From Devosia sp. (GTDB taxonomy: Bacteria; Pseudomonadota; Alphaproteobacteria; Rhizobiales; Devosiaceae): a stretch of 39,404 nt of DNA. The notes beneath the pieces are model-generated. The model saw only the letters and a program-made list of their open reading frames with translations, made no database searches and was not told where the DNA came from. The stretch covers positions 1 to 39,404 of the forward strand of contig JAQGKG010000382.1 in assembly GCA_028290245.1 (NCBI GenBank), in the 5' to 3' direction. Shown piece by piece: positions 38,277 to 39,404 of the stretch; positions within the stretch are counted from its first letter, which is position 1; each line of letters begins with the position of its first letter. A program made the translations under genes and the position numbers.

Positions 38277-38570
38277 ATGATCGAATGGGAACGGATCACT
38301 GGCTTCGACTGGGATGTGGGGAACGCCCGCAAAAGCGTGGACAAACACGACGTTAGCCAGGCGGAAGCAGAACAGATCTTCTTCAATGAACCCTTATTGA
38401 CCGTTCCAGACGCAAAGCATAGCGGCACCGAGCAACGGATCCATGCTCTGGGGCGCACCGATGACGGAAGGCTGCTGCACATTACCTTCACGCTTCGGGC
38501 AAACGACACGAAGATCCGGGTGATCTCGGCTCGAAGTATGAGCCGTAAGGAGCGAGGCTACTATGAGTAA
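38277..38570 (+). CDS. brnT: BrnT-family toxin
   Basis: FDWDVGNARKSVDKHDVSQAEAEQIFFNEPLLTVPD...RIHALGRTDDGRLLHITFTLRANDTKIRVISARSMSRKERGYYE. Confidence 0.92.
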   Translation: MIEWERITGFDWDVGNARKSVDKHDVSQAEAEQIFFNEPLLTVPDAKHSGTEQRIHALGRTDDGRLLHITFTLRANDTKIRVISARSMSRKERGYYE

Positions 38571-38835
38571 AACACCTAAGCCGGTTCCGACCTTTGCAAC
38601 AGAGGCGGAGGAGCGGGTCTTCTGGGAAGCCAACGACTCCACCGAGCATGTGGACTGGAGCAAGGCAGAGCGGGCACGGCTACCCAATCTCAAGCCATCC
38701 TCGACCGCGATCTCGTTGCGGCTACCGAACGCCCTGCTCGAACGGATCAAAGTCGCCGCCAACAAGCGCGACATACCCTACCAGTCCCTCATCAAGGCTT
38801 GGCTTTCTGAGAAGATCGACGCCTCGCGAAACTGA
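38563..38835 (+). CDS. brnA: BrnA-family (CopG/RHH) antitoxin
   Basis: PTFATEAEERVFWEANDSTEHVDWSKAERARLPNLKPSSTAISLRLPNALLERIKVAANKRDIPYQSLIKAWLSEKI. Confidence 0.9.
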   Translation: MSKTPKPVPTFATEAEERVFWEANDSTEHVDWSKAERARLPNLKPSSTAISLRLPNALLERIKVAANKRDIPYQSLIKAWLSEKIDASRN

Positions 38836-38840
38836 GACCA

Positions 38841-38898
38841 GAACCGGTTATCGAGATAGGCAATCAACTTGGTGATTGTCATCGCATTGGGTTGCGAT
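38841..38898 (+). repeat. 58-bp imperfect direct repeat, copy 2
   Basis: gaaccggttatcgagataggcaatcaacttggtgattgtcatcgcattgggttgcgat. Confidence 0.75.
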
Positions 38899-38908
38899 GG
38901 TCCCGGTA

Positions 38909-39404
38909 TCACGCAGCAATGGTGCGCTCGCCGTCTACACGACCGGCATCATCGTCGGCACTGGCGGCGAGTTCGGCTTCAATTCCGGCCAGTTGTACCA
39001 GCTTGAGTTCGAGTTCTCCTGCCAAGGCAAACGCCTCCCCAACCCGCGGCTGATACGAGGCGAGGCGCCGGTGCGCTTCGTGCAGCCGCCGACGATAGTG
39101 TTCCTGTTCGCCATCGAAGTTTGCGAGCGCGTTTTCCAAACGCGCGATCGCGCCGATGGGGGTCGTGGTCACTGGAAGCTCGACCTCATGTTCAGCGCCG
39201 GTGCGCAGCAGCATGGTGCTGTAGTGGAAACCATCCCGGCCAACCCGCTGACCGGAAAACACCAGCTCGAAGCTGCCGATCGAGGCGATCACAACATCGC
39301 TCTCCTGCTGAAGTTGCACCAGGGTCAGGATCTCCTTCATTAGCGCGCGGCCGGCGAGCTTACGCTCCCGATATTCTTGGCCGGTGACGCTCACGGTGAA
39401 CGCA
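38909..39404 (-). CDS. C-terminal part of a large protein, probably element-associated DNA methylase/helicase (continues beyond window)
   Basis: YRERKLAGRALMKEILTLVQLQQESDVVIASIGSFELVFSGQRVGRDGFHYSTMLLRTGAEHEVELPVTTTPIGAIARLENAL...; N-terminus outside the window, so family assignment is tentative. Confidence 0.55.
   Translation of the reverse strand, partial: AFTVSVTGQEYRERKLAGRALMKEILTLVQLQQESDVVIASIGSFELVFSGQRVGRDGFHYSTMLLRTGAEHEVELPVTTTPIGAIARLENALANFDGEQEHYRRRLHEAHRRLASYQPRVGEAFALAGELELKLVQLAGIEAELAASADDDAGRVDGERTIAA

Noticed and set aside
1-39404. tRNA/rRNA genes, IS transposases, integrase or replication initiator
   Set aside because: None recognised by reading; so plasmid versus integrative element cannot be decided from this window.

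Overview
The window comes from an alphaproteobacterial plasmid or integrative conjugative element. All calls were made by reading the sequence; no database search was run.

Left third (1-12.1 kb): a LuxI-type AHL synthase (a LuxR tail probably sits at the left edge), an orphan OmpR-family regulator with a degenerate receiver domain, and a catabolic cluster. The cluster contains an amidohydrolase, MmgE/PrpD, an ornithine-cyclodeaminase-family protein, a nitrilase-family hydrolase, an RraA-like protein, a TauD-like dioxygenase and a PotABCD-type ABC importer.

Middle (12.2-25.5 kb): MNT-HEPN, LysR, NUDIX, MucR and a Phd/PemK-like TA pair, then a complete Ti-type DNA-processing locus. traB-traF-traA lie on the minus strand and traC-traD-traG on the plus strand. 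A RSF1010/Ti-like oriT nic region sits between them.

Right third (25.8-39.4 kb): an accessory region on the traG side of oriT. It holds HU, WGR, two DUF736 copies, ArdC, conserved unknown proteins, a large ParB-like protein, the end of a large (probable methylase/helicase) protein, and several TA modules.

Most interesting reading: if the nic sequence is oriented as in RSF1010, the plus strand is the transferred strand and the right side is the leading region. The establishment/anti-restriction type genes there are all on the minus strand, so the transferred strand is their template. Several have unusually long, hairpin-rich untranslated leaders of about 200-300 nt. This is the arrangement expected of single-stranded-DNA promoters (Frpo-like) in a Ti-type element. 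It is a testable hypothesis, not something the sequence proves.
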